Source: Eublepharis macularius
Lineage: Eukaryota; Chordata; Lepidosauria; Squamata; Eublepharidae
Reading direction: 5' to 3'
Assembly (NCBI RefSeq): GCF_028583425.1
Contig: NC_072801.1
Span: 15,086,001-15,150,000, forward strand
Length of the DNA: 64,000 bases
Shown here: piece by piece, positions 22,907 to 34,527 of the stretch
Layout: each line of letters starts with the position of its first letter
How positions within the stretch are numbered: the first letter of the stretch is position 1
Made by a program: the position numbers and the translations under genes
The notes under the pieces: model-generated
Told to the model about the DNA's origin: nothing
The model's input: the letters and a program-made list of their open reading frames with translations, nothing else
Databases searched by the model: none

Positions 22907-25900
22907 GCAGCCCAGTCCAAAGGGCTGGCCCTGCGCTGGCATCTGCATGCAGTCCCACTCGTCCGCTCCCTATGGGCTTGGGTGGATGAGCTATGCTGGT
23001 GCCTGAGCCCGGAAAGGTGTGGCATGGCCGCTGCCGAGAGTTCCCCTGACTACTCCATCAGCACTTCCCAATGGCTGTGCTGCCCTCATGACAGGAGTGT
23101 GAGTGGCAAGCAGCTGCGCAGCCAATGGGCAGGCTGTGATCCCTGCTGCCCAGCAATGCCGCCACCCCTGCCAGGGAACAGGCAGCTGGGGACCACGTGG
23201 CCCCATGAGTATGGTACCTACACCGGGGAGCTCAGCTGGGTGAGGTTGCTCTATGAGTGGCAGGTGGGATGGGGAGCCCTCTAGGGGAGAGGGTGGGAGC
23301 TGAACCCTACCAAGGGGCAGGACCGGCAAGGCACAACCAGGAGAGAATGTTCCATAGTTGCCCGGGCAACCGCAGCAGGATCCGCCAGTCGGAGGGCAGC
23401 TGCAGTTGACAGCATCGTGAGTGGCAGGGAAAGGGTGACCAGTCCGTGGGCTGGGGCGTTGTTCCCAACGGCAGCTGCCAATGCCACTCCCCTGCCCTGA
23501 AGAGAGCAGGGTAGAGAGATTCTCTGCAGTCGAGCTTGCCACACCCTAACAGAGGCACCTGCCCTGAGAGGAGCCCTGCCCCAGAGGTGTGCACTGAAGG
23601 TGCAGACATGGCACCCGGCCCATCCCCAACAAGGGCCAGGCTGGCAGGCGAAGCACCCTCCCTTGTAAACCCCCCTGCTGCTGCCGCTCTAAGACCCACG
23701 TGCCCCCTCCTTGAAATGGTAGATCCCAAAGGCAGCAGGACCTGGTGAGGGCCGCACCTGCAGGCCCCGGCACCAGGGACAGCCCCCCCAGTCTCAGAGA
23801 GGCAGGTCCATAGAGATGAGGGGAGGCATGTTCTGAGACAAATGACAAGAATGTCCATTGGAAGCCACGAGGCCATTGAATGTGAGGGGAGCAGCAAACA
23901 CCTGTCAACTAGTGGCAGCTCCATCCAAACACAACACTTCATCGAGGAGAAGCAAGGGGAACATGAAGTGGACCATGTGAACTGCACACCTGTCCTGGGA
24001 TAGCCCCGAGAGTGTAATGATGGCCCATGGAACCGTAGAAAGTACTCCAGGGGCTGTCATCCCGTGCCCTGCACCCAGTCCCCGAGGTCTATCCATGCCC
24101 CACAAATAGCAAAGGGGAGAGTGGTCTGGCCTCATGGGGAGGAGCCCCAGAGATCTCAGAACATTGCTCTACACCCCGCCCCATCCCGGCATCAATCTGT
24201 TCCCGCTTGTAGCGGTCTTCTGCCAGGTTTATCAGAGGCCAGCAGCGCTGTCTGTTGGAGAATGAGAGTTCTCCGTGGCGTCCCCTCCCTGCCAGACAAA
24301 CGGGCAACACTACAAGTCCCACCCCATTGCCTGCAATGAAATTGAGGAGGGAGGGGGAAGGGAAGTTGGACGGGGCTGGATCCTCCAAGGTACCACCTGC
24401 TCCTTCTGGCAGCAGAGCAAGGATAAGGCACGGAGGCATCTGGAGCCTCTTTGGGGCCACCCCATCCATCCCAGCCTAGAGCCAAAGACCCTTCGCTGGG
24501 ATCTGTGAAAGGGCAGAACTGCAGGGAAGTGGGGGGGGGGGGGCTACTGTCATCCACAAGCAAGCAAATAGACAGGGAGGGAGTTGGTTGTTGTGGGTTT
24601 TCCGGGCTGTATTGCCGTGGTCTTGGCATTGTAGTTCCTGACGTTTCGCCAGCAGCTGTGGCTGGCATCTTCAGAGGTGTAGCACCAAAAGATAGAGACA
24701 CTGAGAGATCTCTATCTTTTGGTGCTACACCTCTGAAGATGCCAGCCACAGCTGCTGGCGAAACGTCAGGAACTACAATGCCAAGACCACGGCAATACAG
24801 CCCGGAAAACCCACAACAACCATCGTTCTCCGGCCGTGAAAGCCTTCGACAATACAGGGAGGGAGTTGTTCAACACATAATTTATTGAAGTGTGAAAAGT
24901 GAAGAGGATGTCTGGATGTCTTGCCAACATCCCTTGGCCGTGAAGGGAGCAGAGATTACACAGCCAATGGAGCCACGAGCTCCATTCCTGCCCTCACAGG
25001 GGCGAAGTTGAGATGTGGGCTGCCTGGAGAGCTGCTCCCTGGGCTTGGCTCAAATGGCAGTCGAGGAGGATCACCAAGGGCTAGAACAGCCATGCTCCTT
25101 GGCCTCCCAGATGGGTTACAACCTGCCTGAAAGGGAAGCAGGCACATGTGTGACAAGGGGCTGTGCCTTGCTCAAGCCCCAGCCTGATTGGCCATGTCCC
25201 AGGAGGGTGTCCATGGCTGAGAGTAGCAGTGGTGGCTCCATTGTTTCAAGCTCTGCCAGCAAGCAGATAACGCGTGCCCCTCTGGCGAGAAAGTACCCCT
25301 CATTTGCATCTGGACGGTTTGCTCCCATGGCTGCTTGCAGCTCTGATCCTGTGAGGGAGACAGTTGTGTCGATGTGCGCCTGCCATCAAAAAGGAGTCTC
25401 AGGAGCGAGCATCCAGTCACTTTGACCGCAGCCGCAATCTCTCCCCTGCCTGAGGAGGGATCCAGCCAAGGTAGTTTGAATGGAGTCCCAGTATGGGCTG
25501 CTGGAAGCCCTCCCCCTAACAGCCAAGTCCTTGGGCGTCTGCCTCCTTGGCTGGTATGGACTGTGCAGGCTCGTGGGCAGGGGCTGCGCCACCTCCCTGG
25601 CGAGCCTCATCCGTGGAGGCAGGGCCCGTGTGAGGATAAAGGGGAGGCTGGTTTGAATGAACGAGACGGAGCAGGTGGATCCCCAGCTCAGCCTTGCCTG
25701 TCGGTTTGCCCTCAGCCCTCCCCGGGCCGGGACTCAGACGTCAGGGAACCTACAGAGGAACTTGGGTGGTAATTGTTAGTTAGACATTTGAGGCTTAGCT
25801 CTCCTTCCTTGAGTGAGTGCAAAGTACTCCCTGATTAACTCAAAGTTCCCCCTCTGCGCTCTTGCCCCCCCCATTGTGAATACCCTCTCCCTCCTCACAC

Positions 25901-25930
25901 TCTAAATCCCCGTGGCAGGGGGCTGCTGGA
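22907..25930. repeat. large GC-rich interspersed repeat, copy B
   Basis: Homologue of 6500-10403 but without the LTR-like block or the H2B insert, so it serves as the empty-site reference for both. It carries its own insertion (24587-24853). Blocks of clear similarity run in order throughout; the GC-rich sequence to about 26400 may belong to it too. No protein family is recognisable and reading frames are not conserved between copies. Confidence 0.75.
24587..24853. mobile_element. fold-back insertion with perfect 15-bp target duplication
   Basis: Two arms of about 115 bp (24587-24701 and 24706-24821) are near-perfect inverted copies: the first reads GTTGTGGGTTTTCCGGGCTG outward in, the second mirrors it. 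A 30-bp single-copy tail follows (CGTTCTCCGGCCGTGAAAGC then CTTCGACAATAC). ACAGGGAGGGAGTTG flanks both sides (24572-24586, 24854-24868), and copy A has the site once (8946-8962 region), proving insertion. I suspect the 3' end of a retroelement that inserted with an inversion, but the source family is not shown by the sequence. Confidence 0.8.
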
Positions 25931-26504
25931 CAGAGCCTCCGCCTGCCTCCCAGGTTCATGGGTGCCCCGGCCAAAAGTTATGCGGGGTGCCCAGGGAACT
26001 GATTGGGTGCAGGGGGGGCAGCTGCCATGGGGGCAAGAGTGGATTTGTCCCTGTGGCAGTTGGCATCCTGTGCTCCACCAGGCCACCTGGCCAGAGCTGG
26101 GCACAGAGGTGGGGGGGGGAAACAAATTTTCTCGTACAATAGGCGCCTATGGCTAAGCCACCGTTTTCGTGGCATAAGTTTCCACTGCTGTTGGGCACAT
26201 GCCTGGGCCCAAAACGGTTTAGGGAGCCAACTAACTCACATCCTGCCCCCTGCCCTGCTCCCCCTGGACAATGTCACAGGAACTTATGTCGCACTTACGC
26301 CTGTGCCTGGCTGCCGTGGCTGGGCTGGGCGCCAGGTGAGGGGGGTTATGCCTGTGTAAGTCCAGGATATGACAGCATAACCCTTAGTCCACTCCCTGTG
26401 CACTTTCTGCATCCCCTAGGACTGAGCTGCAAGCTTACAGAGACACATAATAGACACATATCTTTTCTCTCTCCCTCTAGCCAGCTTCCTTCATTCTTCT
26501 ACGA

Positions 26505-26945
26505 CAGTGGTTCTCAACCCTTTGCGTCTCACATCCCATTGACTACTCTTATATAAAAAAAAACAATTCCACCATGATAGAAACAAAAAGCCCAATTTTT
26601 CCAAGGACATTTATATGTATAGGCATTTCGTTGTTACATTTACCATTTACAGTAACTTTAAGGACAGAAGCATGACGGGTAATCCCTGGCTGGTAGGGTC
26701 ATCAGGAAACAGCACATCCAAGACACTTGCTGGTGGGCAAGAGAAATGGGGGATTAGGATGAATGCAACGTGTCCAAGGTCATCAGTAGCATACAAAAGC
26801 TCACAGACAGAAAACCTGTGGCAGGCAGGGTTGGCAGGAGACAGCATGTCACACATGCACGTGGCCACGGGGAGAACAAATTCTTAGTCGTTGTTAGGAA
26901 AATCCTGTGTCCCATTGGTGGTACAGGTACCACTGATTGAGAACC
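26505..26945. mobile_element. hAT element remnant with SPIN-like ends
   Basis: The left end CAGTGGTTCTCAACCCTTTG matches the known terminal sequence of SPIN/Charlie-type hAT elements. The right end TACCACTGATTGAGAACC is the diverged mirror. The interior has no transposase I can recognise. A clear 8-bp duplication is not visible, so this is an older or damaged copy than the CAGGGC family. Confidence 0.65.
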
Positions 26946-27362
26946 GAAGCAGAACGACACTGTTCTAAGTCATTTGACTTAGGAGGGTGTAAGTCTGTTT
27001 ATGTTTGTATTCTTTAGGACATCTCTCTCTCCACCCAGCTGTCTTCATTCTTTTATAGATTTTCTTTCAGTTTTTTCAGTCTCCACTGATCGAGGGCACA
27101 AACTGCTTCTCTTTATCCCCTGGGCTTTCATAACCTTCCCTGAGGCATGTCTGTTACACCCCCAAATGCACAGCAAGGCCTACCTGGTGGATGCGAAGTA
27201 TCAAATTACCTGGAAATAAAATTTCCCAAATGTTTATATATATTTATTACATTGCTTTCTCCCTTAAAAACTGCTTTTAGAGTGGGTTTCCCCCCTTACC
27301 TTTTACTACTTTGTGTATATATGAAACGTATGCACAAACGCACATGCATGTGTATATATAAC

Positions 27363-27660
27363 TTTTTTTTAAAAAAAAATTTATTGGTGAGTTTGAATTT
27401 TCAAATTTGATACATACGTTCCCTTCATATCTAATTAGTTCTATTCCCCACCCTTTTCCTCCCCCCTCCCTATTGACTTCCAACAGCTTTCCAACCCTTA
27501 CCCCCTTTTATTGCTTAATTCTATTTCACTTATATTTTCCTACAACACATAGATCATAATATCTCTTACTCTAAGCATATTCTAATTCTTTTATGCATGT
27601 ACTCTATCAAATATACTATCAATATACTATACCATCCAATATAGCATAGCATGCATTGTA
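27363..27660 (-). mobile_element. LINE 3' end (L1-like), low confidence
   Basis: On the minus strand this is an A/T-rich 3' UTR-like stretch with GTTGGAAGTCAATAGGGAGG and ending CACCAATAAATTTTTTTTTA. The tail and composition suggest an L1-type 3' end. No coding part remains. Confidence 0.4.
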
Positions 27661-28050
27661 ATATAATTTTTGATGGACTATCAGACAAAACATCTTCTAT
27701 TTTAGCGGTAGATAGATGGTGTCAAGGGAGGAAGTGACATTTAGCTTTGATTGCTTGATTGAACTGCTTAGGCTTGGCATACTAAACCATGAGAAGCTTC
27801 AGCTTTGCTCTTTCCTACTTTTCCTTCTAGGTCACTCTCCTGTCCCTCCGCATAGCTCTCTCTTTGCATCATGCAATTTGTCTAGCAGGAAGAAATGGCT
27901 AAAAGAAATGTTTCACCTCCTCTGCAAACGTGCATGAGTCTTGGTTATTTATTCTTTCACTGGAAGTAAATTCCAGATGCTATGGAAAATGCTGTTGCTG
28001 TTGCATGCTTTGACCCGATTTGGCTGAAAGAAGGGTCCATTAGTAGCCCT

Positions 28051-28200
28051 TAGAATCGTAGGATTGGAAGGTACCTCTTGGGTCATCTAGTCCAACCCCC
28101 TGCATAATGCAGGAAATTCACAATTCCTCCCCCCAACTGCCCCAGTGACCCCTGCTCCATGCCCTTGTTTCCTGACCTTACATTGGATGGGCTCATATGG
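28051..28200 (-). mobile_element. CR1-type LINE 3' end
   Basis: On the minus strand it reads GGGGGTTGGACTAGATGACC, then CTTCCAATCCTACGATTCTA, the usual CR1 3' end. It resembles the + strand copy at 51663-52198 (shared CTGCATT.TGCAGG and GTTGGACTAGATGA). Similar-looking sequence to 28760 may be an older part, but I cannot prove it. Confidence 0.7.
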
Positions 28201-29547
28201 AGAGAGGTGGTCGTGGTCCTCCAGAAACAGGGGTCGCAGGCCAAGAAGCACTTGAATTGAATTGAACCCAGGAGAGTTTTTTATTCTCTGTTCTTCTGCT
28301 TGGTGGACTTTAAATGGCTCAACGACTCTGGAGGCAGGAACTGGTATGTCTTCCCAGAATGAGCACCTGAGAGTGTGGCTGATGTTGCTAGGTCCACCAG
28401 CAGTGGAGCTTAAGGGACATCGAGGAACAAAGGTAGCACGAGAATTAGCTGAATGAATCGATCTCAGGATGGCTGATGGAACAGTAAGCTACTGGGAACA
28501 GTTTGAACCGTTCACAAAGTAGGTGTAGGTGTTGATGTCGCCCCTTTGTGGTACCAAGGAAAAAAGTCCTTTGAGAAGGCCTCTGGAGGCTGTTTGCATC
28601 TCCTGCGACAGACCCTGGTGCACCAGAGGAAATGAGAGGAAATGAGAAAAACTTTGCACCTCGAGAGCACGTTACTCCCAGCCATGTATATTTGTATCTG
28701 GGGTAGTCTGGAATTTTTGGCTTGGTTCAACCAACGGACACTTGCCCTGCAGACACAATTCATGTAACGGCAGCCCGTTGCATTGGTGATGAAATGATAT
28801 CGGTTACCGAGTGATAAGCTTGCTTGAGTTGACAGATATCATGTCCTTAAGGTAGGAAAACTATGATCTGTGATGACTCGTATGAATTGGTTTTCAGCGT
28901 CTGGTTCATGTCCTGTCGAGAGGCTGTCCAAAGCACAGGACACTGGACTTGTTTCTCCTTCGGCTAAGATGACATCTGTGTTTTGTGGGCAAAGCTAGAA
29001 CTCTAAATTGGAAGTACGTACTGGAATACTTTAAAGTTGCACCGAACTTTTCTTCCGGATTGTGAGATTATCTTGTGAGTTTATCTTGTTTCTCAGCGTT
29101 ATCTTGAAGATTCAATAGTGAACTGCATTTATTATGCTGCCGGATTGCTGGAATAGAAAACTATATTTGCATTAGAGGAAATGAAACATAGCACGACAGG
29201 ATAAAAACTTAAGGTCTTATTTCAGCAAAAATAAAAAAGTCTTGACTTGTGAGTCACTCTTGCTAGAAAGAATATTTGATGCTTAGCTCACCCACTGCCT
29301 TTGTTGCTGAGTCACAGCTGGGTGGGTGGAAAGTTGCGACTGCGCTGGTTTTGTATGCAGGTAATGGAAGGAAACAATTTTATAGTTGGGATGTAAATAT
29401 TAAGAACTCTATTAGAGGTTGTGGCTGAAAGATACTTTCCTAAAATGTCACAACTTTACAAAGAATGGATGAAGCAGATGAGATTTTCCTTCATTAAGGA
29501 AGCCACACCTTTAGTAAGCTGACAGATTTCTTGGTTTGATTTAAATT

Positions 29548-29690
29548 TGAGTCCAGTAGCAGCTTAGAGACCCACAAAATTCTCCAAGGTGTAAGCTTTT
29601 GAGAGTTAAAGCTCACTCGACTCTGAAAACCTAACACCCTGGAAAATTATATGGGTAAGGTGCTACAGGATGCTACTATAGATGAACACT
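29548..29690 (-). mobile_element. Penelope-like 3' tail fragment
   Basis: GAGTCCAGTAGCAGCTTAGA with GTAAGCTTTTGAGAGTTAAA is a diverged minus-strand version of the tail at 34096-34330 and 10404-11130. Confidence 0.5.
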
Positions 29691-30067
29691 GCTCTCCACC
29701 GGAAATGATCTGGGTGCAAATTGCCATTTGTATACTTTTGTGTGTTTTTTATATGTTTATATGTTGGTGACAACAGTGTAGCCAGTGCAGCCAAAATATG
29801 CGGCAACTTTTGAGAGTTTTCTTTGTAGCTGGAAAGACTGAAAAGCTTGTTTTAAACTTTATGAATGTTGTTGGAAGTCTGCAGTTTTATATGAGAAGTT
29901 TTGCACAGTCCAATGTAGTTGTGAAAATCTTTTGTGCAGCTAAGATGTTCCTTGTGTATGCGTTCAGAGTTCACTTAACGTGAGTGTGGTGCAATTCATG
30001 TTTCAGTAGGTTAGTGGGGCATAGGATTGGAGCTTGCAGATTAGGAGTTGATTACATTTGACTCAGG

Positions 30068-30286
30068 CAGGGCTTTTTTTCTGGGAAAAGAGGTGGTGGA
30101 ACTCAGTGGGTCGCCCTCAGAGAAAATGGTCACATGGCTGGTGGCCCCGCCCCCTGATCTCCAGACAGAGGGCAATCTCAACTCCTCCCTGTCTGGAGAG
30201 CAGGGGGCGGGTCCACCAGCCATGTGACCGTTTTCAAGAGGTTCTGGAACCCCGTTCCCCTGCGTTCCCCCTGCAAAAAAGCCCTG
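30068..30286 (-). mobile_element. hAT-type hairpin MITE, copy 5
   Basis: A 219-bp element with perfect 8-bp duplications (GACTCAGG at 30060-30067 and 30287-30294). The hairpin loop region is shortened, leaving TCTCCAGACAGAGGGCAATC next to the return arm. Confidence 0.92.
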
Positions 30287-30744
30287 GACTCAGGTAAGTG
30301 GTTCTGTGAAAGAAAAGGCAAGGGCTATGCTTTTCCCCTTTGGATATTACTGTTGCAAAGAAAGAAGGGCATCCAGTTCAAATGAAGAAACTGTTAAACT
30401 GTTGCAACATCTTGTACAGTATTCAGCAGCATTTAGGAAGGTACAGTGCAGACAGAAGAACCAAGACAATTCCTGTTCAGGTCAAATCAAGTGTCCATTG
30501 AGTCCAATATCCTATTTTCTGTAGAGGTTAACAGATCCACACATCCCATGAGCAGGACTGGAAGAGCCCTCTCCTTCTGATTCGTGATATATAATGGCTT
30601 CGGAATATGGAATTCCATCAGGACTTCATGCCTAATAGACATTGATAAAGTGATCTTACTTAATCCCCTTTTAAAATCATCTGAAGTAGTGCCCATAACA
30701 TCATCTTTTGGTAGCAGTTTCCATTGTTTAATTATATGTTTGGT

Positions 30745-31144
30745 CAGGGCTTTTTTTCTGGGGAAAGAGGTGGTGGAACTCAGTGGGTTGCTAGCACAGG
30801 GGGCAACTCTTGGCGGGAGGTGGTGGCCCTGGTACCACATATACATGCGCAAAGTGCGCGCACGCTCCCAGGACGCGTGCACCCTGGGATGATGTCACTT
30901 TGGGTCAGCTGGAACAAGGGGGGAGTTTTTAAAAGTTTGGTGAAAATGGTCACATGGCTGGTGGCCCCGCCCCCTGATCTCCAGACAGAGGGGAGTTTAG
31001 ATTGCCCTCCGCGCCAAGTCGTGCGGAGGGCAATCTAAACTCCCCTCTGTCTGGAGATCAGGGGGCGGGGCCACCAGCCATGTGACCATTTTCAAGAGAT
31101 TCCAGAACCCCGTTCCACCACGTTCCAGCTGAAAAAAAGCCCTG
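30745..31144 (-). mobile_element. hAT-type hairpin MITE, copy 6, longest form
   Basis: A 400-bp element flanked by TGTTTGGT and TATTTGGT (7 of 8). It keeps about 150 bp beyond the short form (30795-30945), including TGGCGGGAGGTGGTGGCCCT, a CGCGCACGCTCCCAGGACGC stretch and GATGTCACTTTGGGTCAGCT, the last shared with copy 4. It may represent a step between an autonomous source and the short hairpins. It lies 458 bp from copy 5 in the same orientation. Confidence 0.9.
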
Positions 31145-32365
31145 TATTTGGTAGAGGAGTACTTTTCTTCTTTGCCCTGAATTTACAGCCAACCAGTTTT
31201 GTTAGGTAACTCCAAGTTCTGCTATTTTACGGGGAAAAATATTCTTTCTGCTTTCTCTGAATTGTACGCAGTTTTATGAACCTCTAGTATATCCCTCCCC
31301 GCCTCCCAATCATCTCTATTTCTAAATTTACAAACCTTTCATTTTAGGGAAGAAGCTCCAGCCACTTGATCATGTTGATTACCCCTTTCTGCATCTTTTG
31401 CAATTCTGATTTTTTTTTTAAAAAATGAAGTGACCAGAAGGTAAAGCGCTGGTAGACTAACAACAGATTTGCACAAGTTCTGGCAGAGAGTATATGTGCA
31501 GCTGAATTCTAGAAGTGATTTTTCAGCCTGCAGCTTCACTTCGTGCGCACAGATTCTCAACAAACTGTGTGACTTCTTTGTCACTCAGTTCATTATGTAC
31601 TCTCTGGAGATTTGGACACAGGGAAGAGCAGCCAGACAATCATTTTGCTGCAGATTGACAGCTCACAGTTTGCCTAGAAAAAGACTCTTTGCCCTAACTC
31701 TCAGGGGTCATGTGAATTGGCCCTGAACTAATTAGGCAAAATATTAGCTATTTAGATTATATTTGAAGGTCTTATGGGATGATATTTTGGGATGAGTTGG
31801 ATTGAAAGTAATGAAAAGCTTCTTTGCATGCAGATTTTGCTGAAAGATGTTATTTAAAAATTGGATTTTGTTAAGCCAGAAGAGAAACCAGTATAGATTA
31901 TGATATGTTCCTCTTTAGCGAATTAGTAACCTTTTAGGTTGCCATTATTTCTGGACCAGCTTCTTGGTAGGTTCCTCTTCCAGTTCCCATGCTCACCTAC
32001 CTTCCAAGAACATAAGCTGTATTGCATATTTTGAGTGCCTCACAACTGCACACCTGCTTCCATGTCCTGCCCCAAATTATTATTCCTTACTGTATGTCTT
32101 TATTAAAATGTAATGATTAGAAATTCTCTTAGAGATATGATGATTTTAGTTAACTATCAGACCATCTAACACCACTAAAAAGGCTTTAAAAATGGTATGA
32201 AGAAGATATTCTTATGAAGTATTGTCCATAGCAGGTTCCCACTGGCTATATCTGGGTTGGATTCATGTATTGATTGTGCTGCTTTTGGGCATATTCAGAC
32301 ACGGCAGGGTCTTAAGGGAGCCAAGTGCCATGTAAACTCTCGCTTACATCTGTTCACTGACAGTG

Positions 32366-32555
32366 ACCCTTTTTACACTGTTTACCGGGACTTGCAATGA
32401 CGCGGAGCATCGCGCTACAATTGCGGAAAATCGTGTTTTCTCGCGCGAGATTTGTGCGATGTTGCGCAAATCTCGCACGAAAAAACACGATTGTCCGCGT
32501 TTGTAGCGCAATGTTCCGCGTTGTTGCGAGTCCCGGTAAGCAGTGTGAAAAGGGC
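32366..32555. mobile_element. CpG-rich palindromic MITE, 5-bp-duplication family, copy 3
   Basis: A 190-bp palindrome. The left end is worn (ACCCTTTTTACACTGTTTAC); the right end is GTAAGCAGTGTGAAAAGGGC. The arms carry TTCTCGCGCGAGATTTGTGC and its mirror, and CGCGGAGCATCGCG. Flanks CAGTG and CAAGG match at only 3 of 5. Confidence 0.75.
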
Positions 32556-33147
32556 CAAGGTCTACTTAGTTGGGCAGCTGTAGTTTAAGATTTAGGATAT
32601 TGTCCATGTCTTGATGTTGTTGATGATATTGTTTCTGTTTTCCTCCTGGTAAACAAGACAATGGCTAGGTTGGTTTCCCTGCGTTTTTCATCATTAAGTG
32701 GCTGTCAAAACAAGGAAGTGGGTGAATCTGTGTGCAAGATCCACATGAGAGTGGCAGTAAATATGTGGAAGAGAAATAGTTTTCTGTTGGAGTAGCAATT
32801 AGTCTTGTAAAGACTTGCTGGTAAGAGAGAAGCTCTCCAGTGAGCAGCATAATTTTGACTTTTATAAACTATCATATTCTGTTCCTAGCTAGAGGACACA
32901 GTGTGCCTATTTTTTCTTAGTCAGTTACTGTAAGTAAAGATTTTGGCATGTCTTCCTACTGTGATGCAATTTATAAGTAGTAGAAGTGTTCTCCCCCTCC
33001 CCACTGAAAATTAAAGAAGGCAGGATTAATCGAAGCTTTTGATTCTTGTCCACTCTTTTATTGACTTGCTTATGTTTAAGAGTTGCTAGGATTCTCTGCC
33101 GTCCATGTTCATGAGGAACTGTAGCTAGTCCCCAGCTTCTAACTATG

Positions 33148-33776
33148 GCCGTCGTCACACAGCCATAAATTTAGCGCCAAACTAGCGCCATCTCCCGCTG
33201 AATGCTCAACTTATTCCAGTTCTCTTGCGATTTCGCCATTCTCCCCAATCCATGCTTTGTGACTCTTTATGTCGTCTTTATCCACTTCCATGTGAATGCT
33301 CTGAATCAACTATGAACGCTTTGCAGCACCAAAACGCTTGCTCTCCCCAATCATCTGTCTCACCTAACACTGATTCTCCTGCCCTACACTCCCACAAGCC
33401 CCAGTGCCACCCGCAATTAAGCCTCAAAGTAATTTTTTTTAAAAAATGTCAACCTTATAGCGCTATAGCACTGCCATGGGCGGGAAACCTCTGCTACCTA
33501 TCACGGTTGGCTTTTGTGTTGGCCCAGCACAACATTGGTATAATAGAAGAGTGATATAGCGCAAATATGCGAATTTTTTTTTTAAAAAGGGGCGGGATTT
33601 TTAGGGCCCCGTTTCCAGAGGCTCTTTGACCATCGAATTGGGCTTTTCCCTTTTAATGTGACTGACTGGAAGCACAAGCAGTCGTCAAAAGATGGGAGAA
33701 TCCGTTCTAATAATGATAACAGAAGAAACGATTTCTAGTGCAAAACTGACCAAATAAGGGCCTGTGTGACGACGGC
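33148..33776. mobile_element. 629-bp palindrome-ended element with perfect 5-bp duplication
   Basis: The ends GCCGTCGTCACACAG and CTGTGTGACGACGGC are perfect 15-bp inverted repeats, and CTATG flanks both sides (33143-33147, 33777-33781). The interior includes TTTAGCGCCAAACTAGCGCC and two T/A-rich runs. I see no transposase. The terminal GCCGTNNTCACAC pattern, 5-bp duplication and size (compare 620 bp at 10454) suggest a longer branch of the same superfamily as the CpG-rich palindromes. Confidence 0.75.
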
Positions 33777-33782
33777 CTATGA

Positions 33783-33907
33783 GAGCCAAGCTACAAGTGG
33801 CGAATGACACTTGAATGGCAAGTGAACAGACTCACATGTATTCCTCCCTGTTCACTTGCACTCCACTTGCACTCCACTTGATCACGTAGTTTAATGTAGC
33901 TTGGCTC
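33783..33907. mobile_element. Harbinger-like MITE, internally deleted
   Basis: The ends GAGCCAAGCTACAAG and GTAGCTTGGCTC are intact. The left arm is that of the 5523-5716 element, but most of the right arm is gone. Flanks TGA and TAA match at 2 of 3. It begins directly beside the 629-bp element, sharing the bases of its 5-bp duplication. Confidence 0.75.
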
Positions 33908-34121
33908 TAAGATGGGATGGATTAATAGGTGTGGCCTAAAACTAAGGCTTGCGCTTGTCTCATAAGGATTAAGAGGAGGCTGCACATTATTTCTGCCATC
34001 TGAATCACGGCGTTGCTTTTGTCTCTTTCCAATCAGCAATCACTGATTGACCCAGTCACTGGTTTAGAAACATTGCGGGCCTTCATTAGTCCATTTTTCA
34101 AGATTCCAGTCCAGTAGCACC

Positions 34122-34245
34122 TTATTTATTTATTTTATTTTATTTATACCACGCCTTCCCCACAGATGGGCTCAGGGCAGCTAACAACATTAAAAAAATA
34201 CATTAAAAGTCACAAAAACATAAAATCAGTAATTAGAGATCAACT
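34122..34245 (-). mobile_element. L2-like LINE 3' end nested in the Penelope tail
   Basis: On the minus strand it reads TGTTGTTAGCTGCCCTGAGC, then GGGGAAGGCGTGGTATAAAT and an AAATAAAATAAAT tail, matching the LINE tails at 46521-47002 and 55945-56385. Confidence 0.7.
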
Positions 34246-34527
34246 AGATTTCCAGGGTATGAGATTTCGAGAGTCAAAACTCCCTTTGTCAGATACAAGG
34301 AGTGCAAAAAGGTAGGAGTCTGTATAATCCAAGCAGAGGTTGGGAGGGGCATTGTAGCATGTCAGGAAGCTAGTTATAATACATGTTGCGATTAGCTTGA
34401 TAGAGCAGGGGTGCGAAGTGCAGTAAATTAGAATCTGTCAGGCAAGGAAAAGCCTATGTCTGGATGCAGTCCTGGGATCTATTCTTCCAAACTTGCAAAT
34501 AAACTCAATTTCTGCAATCTTGTGTGC

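Noticed and set aside
30041..30297. Recurring peptides such as VWRSGGGATSHVTIF near many sites
   Set aside because: They are translations of the hAT-type MITE hairpin in different frames, not a gene family.
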